Of a stretch of 64,000 bases of DNA, positions 60,626 through 64,000 are shown one piece after another. Every line of letters starts with the position of its first letter. Positions within the stretch are counted from its first letter, which is position 1. The notes below the pieces were generated by a model. It was not told where the DNA came from. It did not search any database and saw only the letters and a program-made list of their open reading frames with translations. This DNA comes from Bryopsis sp. KO-2023 (lineage: Eukaryota > Chlorophyta > Ulvophyceae > Bryopsidales > Bryopsidaceae). Where the stretch lies: contig BSYQ01000001.1 in the NCBI GenBank assembly GCA_030272585.1, positions 6,386,001 to 6,450,000 of the forward strand, in the 5' to 3' direction. The translations under genes and the position numbers were made by a program.

Positions 60626-62083
60626 GCTAACCAACAACACGCTCCCAGTAAGAATTTCTATGTCACCTTAAAAATACAGTCAGTGCATCTCTCTCTCTCT
60701 TGTGTTTGAGCGCTGCTTTCAACCAACACCCAGAAAGAACTCTCTCTAGAAAGCGACGTCTTTGTCCGTATTGTGGGGTCGGGGGTTTCTGCCAGTCTGA
60801 CTCATGTGGTAGGAGCTCTTACCAGTCTGACCCAGGAGCGCAACAGAACACTCCCAGGAGAAAGCGCAAGAAAGGCGCGAAACACCCTTCACGCGCTCTC
60901 GAGGTCTTCATGCTCGCAACGCAACCAGGAGGCGGACTGCGCGCAGACGAAAACCGAAAGCTTGTCCCAAAGCTTTTCGAACAGGGAGGCCTCCTTTGGG
61001 TGCGCAGGAAAAGTGTTTCCTTGCCGATGGCTAATGCACGCCGCCAGTAGGAACACCACTTCGCACACACGGTAGCGTGAAGAACAAGGGGTTTGCTTGC
61101 ACAAGAAGGACCAAGGCAGAATGAAGATGTCCACAGCACTGCGCAGGAGGTGAATTTGTACCTTTGTTGGACCTCGATGCCTTGCTGGCTCGGATATGCC
61201 AACACAATACAGAAACTCACACAATGTGGAGGCTCACACACTCTGGATGTGTACAGTAGGGTTGTGTTTCACACGGAGCAAAGTTTGCTGGTACGGGTTC
61301 TTCAAACTTGTTTCTCGCAGGTCAGCGGAAGCTCTGGGGAGAGTAGGGTACGGTGTGCGACCTCCAGTCTGCGACTTGAGGAACTGATGTCCGTTGTTCG
61401 GACAAGCACAACTGAAGTGTTTATGTCGAGCGCCCTGCACGATCAGCGACTCGAGTATATGTTTTTTATCTTGTGCGCACTCTCAAACGTTTTTGTGGGT
61501 TCAGCGGGGAGAGCGCTTTGAGGCTTTTAGTGGTCGCAGTCGGGACGAGAAACAAAACCGTGTTTTCGTCAAGGATGTGCAGGAGAGATTGGAAACGGTC
61601 CGGACTGTTCTAACCGTTCGCGACAGGCTACGTAGCCGGTATACCGTGGCGAGGTGTTTTCGAGAGTTGGAGTTGGAGAGTTGGAGTTGGAGTTGGACTC
61701 CTTGCAAAGTCAAAAGACAAATCTTGCTCTTCCCTGCCAGCTTTTTGTTTCAACAGTCACTCCTTTCCGACCCAAAAATATTTTTTTTTGCTTGCTTTTA
61801 CCACAGCCGCGCGGCTTAGGGTTGAAAGACTGTGGTCAAGAACAAAACTGCAGAAAATACGCCTCTGCTGAGGTGTATTTTCTACAGCTTCAAACTTGTG
61901 AGTTTGAGGTTGATCGACCTCAGTAAAGTATTTCGACAGGAGTGATGGAGAGAGATGAAACAACAACGGGGTGGTACACACTTTGGACACCAAGGCTACG
62001 CCCTAAAGGGACCTACAGGAATATCAACACTTCCCACTGTCTCAATAGATATTCCCATATCCGCCAGTACTGCCCTTTGGCAA
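60626..62083. other. Intergenic, TOR promoter side
   Basis: No gene is supported. A (CT)n run lies just upstream of TOR near 60690, and a gttgga hexamer repeat lies at about 61668-61701. Short frames on both strands have no recognisable content. Confidence 0.5.
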
Positions 62084-62216
62084 TACCGTAGATAGGGTAA
62101 TTTTTGCGCGCGCATATGCATGAACTTTCGCGTGTTTTATTTTTGCGACACTAATTTTTGCGATTTTTCTTACTCGCAAAAATTAGTCCAACGCAAAAAT
62201 TACCCTATCTACGGTA
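62084..62216. mobile_element. 133-bp hairpin MITE with TA ends
   Basis: Perfect 25-bp inverted repeats at 62084-62108 and 62192-62216 begin taccgtagatagggtaattt and end in TA. A second internal palindrome (actaatttttgcg / cgcaaaaattagt) lies between them, so nearly the whole element folds as nested hairpins. The flanking TA suggests a Tc1/mariner-type MITE. No coding capacity. Confidence 0.8.
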
Positions 62217-62946
62217 CATTTCCTCACTCTACATTCATCCTTCTCACTTATTCCTATCCTCATCTAAACCTCTAATCTCTCAATCAATCAATCAATATCA
62301 ACCCAACTACCCCTCTTTTCCACACACGAACAACTCAGAAACACATCCACGAGGGGAATGTATCAAGAAAACTTTGAATCTGAACAAACAACCTACCTCT
62401 TTCACTCTGGAAAAAACAAGCATTCAATATTTGTTGTTACTTGCACAATGGGAAGACCCGCTCTTCAATTGAAGTTCAGGTAACAACAAAAAGACTCAGC
62501 AAATGCCAATTGCCACCAATCGTTTTACAATCAGACACACGAACATGTGGAGCGTAGAAGCATAGTAGCCAACCCGCCTTGCAAAAAGCAAGAATTCCAA
62601 AAAATTATCGCCTTGTGGAGTGATCAAAGTTGTCGCAGCATTATTCTGCCAATAGCTTTCCTCACATATCCCGCTCTGAAAAACTGCCCTGGTCAAGCGT
62701 GTACACGCACATGTGCTGCATCTTTGACTTCCAAGTGAGAAAAAATGGTGCTGTGTTTTCTGGAGTTTGCGAACAAATAAACATTTTTTGCAGGGTGGAG
62801 GAGAAGGCCGCTTTGTGGCGGTTTCGAAGTTAACCTCCTTGCCATTCATTAATTAAGGCCCATTAAACAAAAATTAGCATAAAACCGCCAAGGGCAATCC
62901 ACCACGCGCGCGCTTTCGGGATCCATCCAGTGAGCTAGTTCGCACG
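62217..62946. other. Upstream region of the SSB gene
   Basis: No gene is seen. The region should contain the SSB promoter. Confidence 0.5.
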
Positions 62947-64000
62947 ATGCGGGTGAGAGCGAGCATGCTTTCGCAGAGAATCCTGCACCCTATTTGCAGG
63001 ATTGCATGCCCAAAAAGGACGGCAACGTGCAAGTCGTCAGCCAGCCATGTCTTCAGCGCAAGTACGAGCTTGTCTTTCTTGAAGCCAGTAAGTCCCAGCT
63101 CCTGGCGAGTTTTTGATCATGCCCAGCGAGTACATGCCTCTTCCCAACTATTACCAGGGAAATTTTCATGGTTACTTTTTCCAGTCTAGATTTTGGAATA
63201 ATCCTGAACCTTGATGCAGCCATCATGCTCATTTTATTGAGTTTCATTTCAGTGAGATGGCTCCACTGGAGCAAGGATCGAATTTTCCTTATCGAGGTAG
63301 AATTGTTTTCACAGGTGCTTCCGGGGATACTTATCAGCAAGCCTCTGCACCCCAGGAAAAGTCAGACATCCAAGTGGCTGCCTCCGAAACAAGGGTGATG
63401 TCGTACAATCAGGAGCACTACAACAAAGTTTTGCTGACAGGGGTTGCATGCGAAGATCCCAAAGCCCACACATCCAGACAAGGGAAGACATACGTCACTC
63501 TCACCATTGGACAGCCCTACCCTAAGAAGGCCTGGGTACAGAGGATAAATCTGACATTCTGGGAAAGCAGTGCGGAGTCCGTGATGAGGGATGTGACTAA
63601 AGGATCCCAGATGGCTGTGAGTGGATGCCTGTCAGAGTGGAACGATCGAGTTTCCCTGCATGTGGAAGATTTCTACCTTGTTGAAACCACCACATCTCCG
63701 TTTACGCCAGGTGAGGTGCTTCAGGGGCCCGAACGCTGGAGTCAGACATGCGTTTTTGGATAATATTTGCACATTGATTGCATGTGATTCATGATTTTTC
63801 TATTGTAAGGGAAGAGTGGAGTTGTTTCCTTACTTTTTTATGAGACTATAAGAAAATTGACTGGACGCCAAACGCATTCTCTGTGCGTTCTATGTCAGAC
63901 CTGGTCCGAAACATTTTGGAGAAGAGCCAGCGGGATGCAGACGGAGAAGGAAACACGAATGCCCTTCCAGTCACCAAATCCAAAGCCCAGTGCCACAATT
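62947..64000 (+). CDS. Organellar-type single-stranded DNA-binding protein, 5' part
   Basis: This OB-fold protein of the SSB family coats single-stranded DNA in replication and repair. Exon 1 (62947-63087) encodes an Arg/Ser/Cys-rich leader without acidic residues (MRVRASMLSQRILHPICR), typical of an organelle presequence. Exon 2 (about 63242-63710) holds the OB fold: HYNKVLLTGVACEDP, GKTYVTLTIGQPY, then INLTFWESSAESVMRDVTKG and SQMAVSGCLSEWNDRVSLHV. Exon 3 starts at 63899 (LVRNILEKS) and leaves the window. The exon 2 acceptor is uncertain. The weak site at 63241 keeps the phase, while the stronger tttcag ending at 63252 would need a different exon 1 donor. Mitochondrion and plastid cannot be separated by eye. 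Confidence 0.82.

Noticed and set aside
61093-61521. 142-residue frame upstream of TOR
   Set aside because: A comparable frame exists on the opposite strand and neither shows any domain or coding bias.

Overview
The window is nuclear DNA of an intron-rich photosynthetic eukaryote. Most genes are split by GT-AG introns of roughly 70-650 bases with strong pyrimidine tracts, and several genes only make sense with a plastid: TGD3, a DUF1995 protein and a PPR protein. The DUF1995 protein begins with an Arg/Ser-rich leader and no hydrophobic signal peptide, which weakly favours a primary (green-type) plastid. The plant-like VEFS region of the SUZ12 protein points the same way. I cannot name the species, and a secondary-plastid alga is not excluded.

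Layout. 1-1343 (+): 3' end of TGD3, the ATPase of a plastid lipid importer. 1344-6237: gene-free, with a hAT-type MITE (1977-2340) and about 4 kb of homopolymer tracts. 6238-8367 (-): intronless PPR protein built from a 260-residue tandem duplication. 10736-15379 (+): UTP5/WDR43 in 11 exons. 15380-24048: repeat-rich and gene-poor, with a decayed pogo/Tigger-like element, CAGCCGCC-rich repeats, three isolated pol III B-box arms, and a Helitron fragment interrupted by a GTGCGGGG/CCCCGCAC inverted-repeat block. 24049-25307 (-): unrecognised 202-residue protein whose six exons are phase-consistent. 28302-31341 (-): ATP-dependent PEP carboxykinase, 9 exons. 32881-39664 (-): NOC1/MAK21/CEBPZ, 16 exons. 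40300-41310 (-): DUF1995 protein, head-to-head with a small membrane protein at 41578-41865 (+). 42643-45639 (-): SUZ12, 6 exons. 46786-60625 (-): complete TOR kinase, 30 exons, 2436 residues. 60626-62946: intergenic, with a 133-bp hairpin MITE. 62947-64000 (+): 5' part of an organellar-type single-stranded DNA-binding protein.

How the genes relate. Noc1 and Utp5 act in large- and small-subunit ribosome assembly, a main output of TOR. SUZ12 is a core PRC2 subunit, PEPCK serves gluconeogenesis or C4-like carbon flow, and TGD3, DUF1995 and PPR serve the organelles. There is no operon-like logic. The gene models rest on reading frames, splice phases and conserved motifs. Each complete model gives a coding length divisible by three.

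The most unusual structures are the inverted-repeat block inside the Helitron remnant, and three short tandem duplications (periods 40, 44 and 32) each placed exactly on a 3' splice site. Next are the indel-free PPR duplication and a perfect 16-bp hairpin straddling the PEPCK stop codon.
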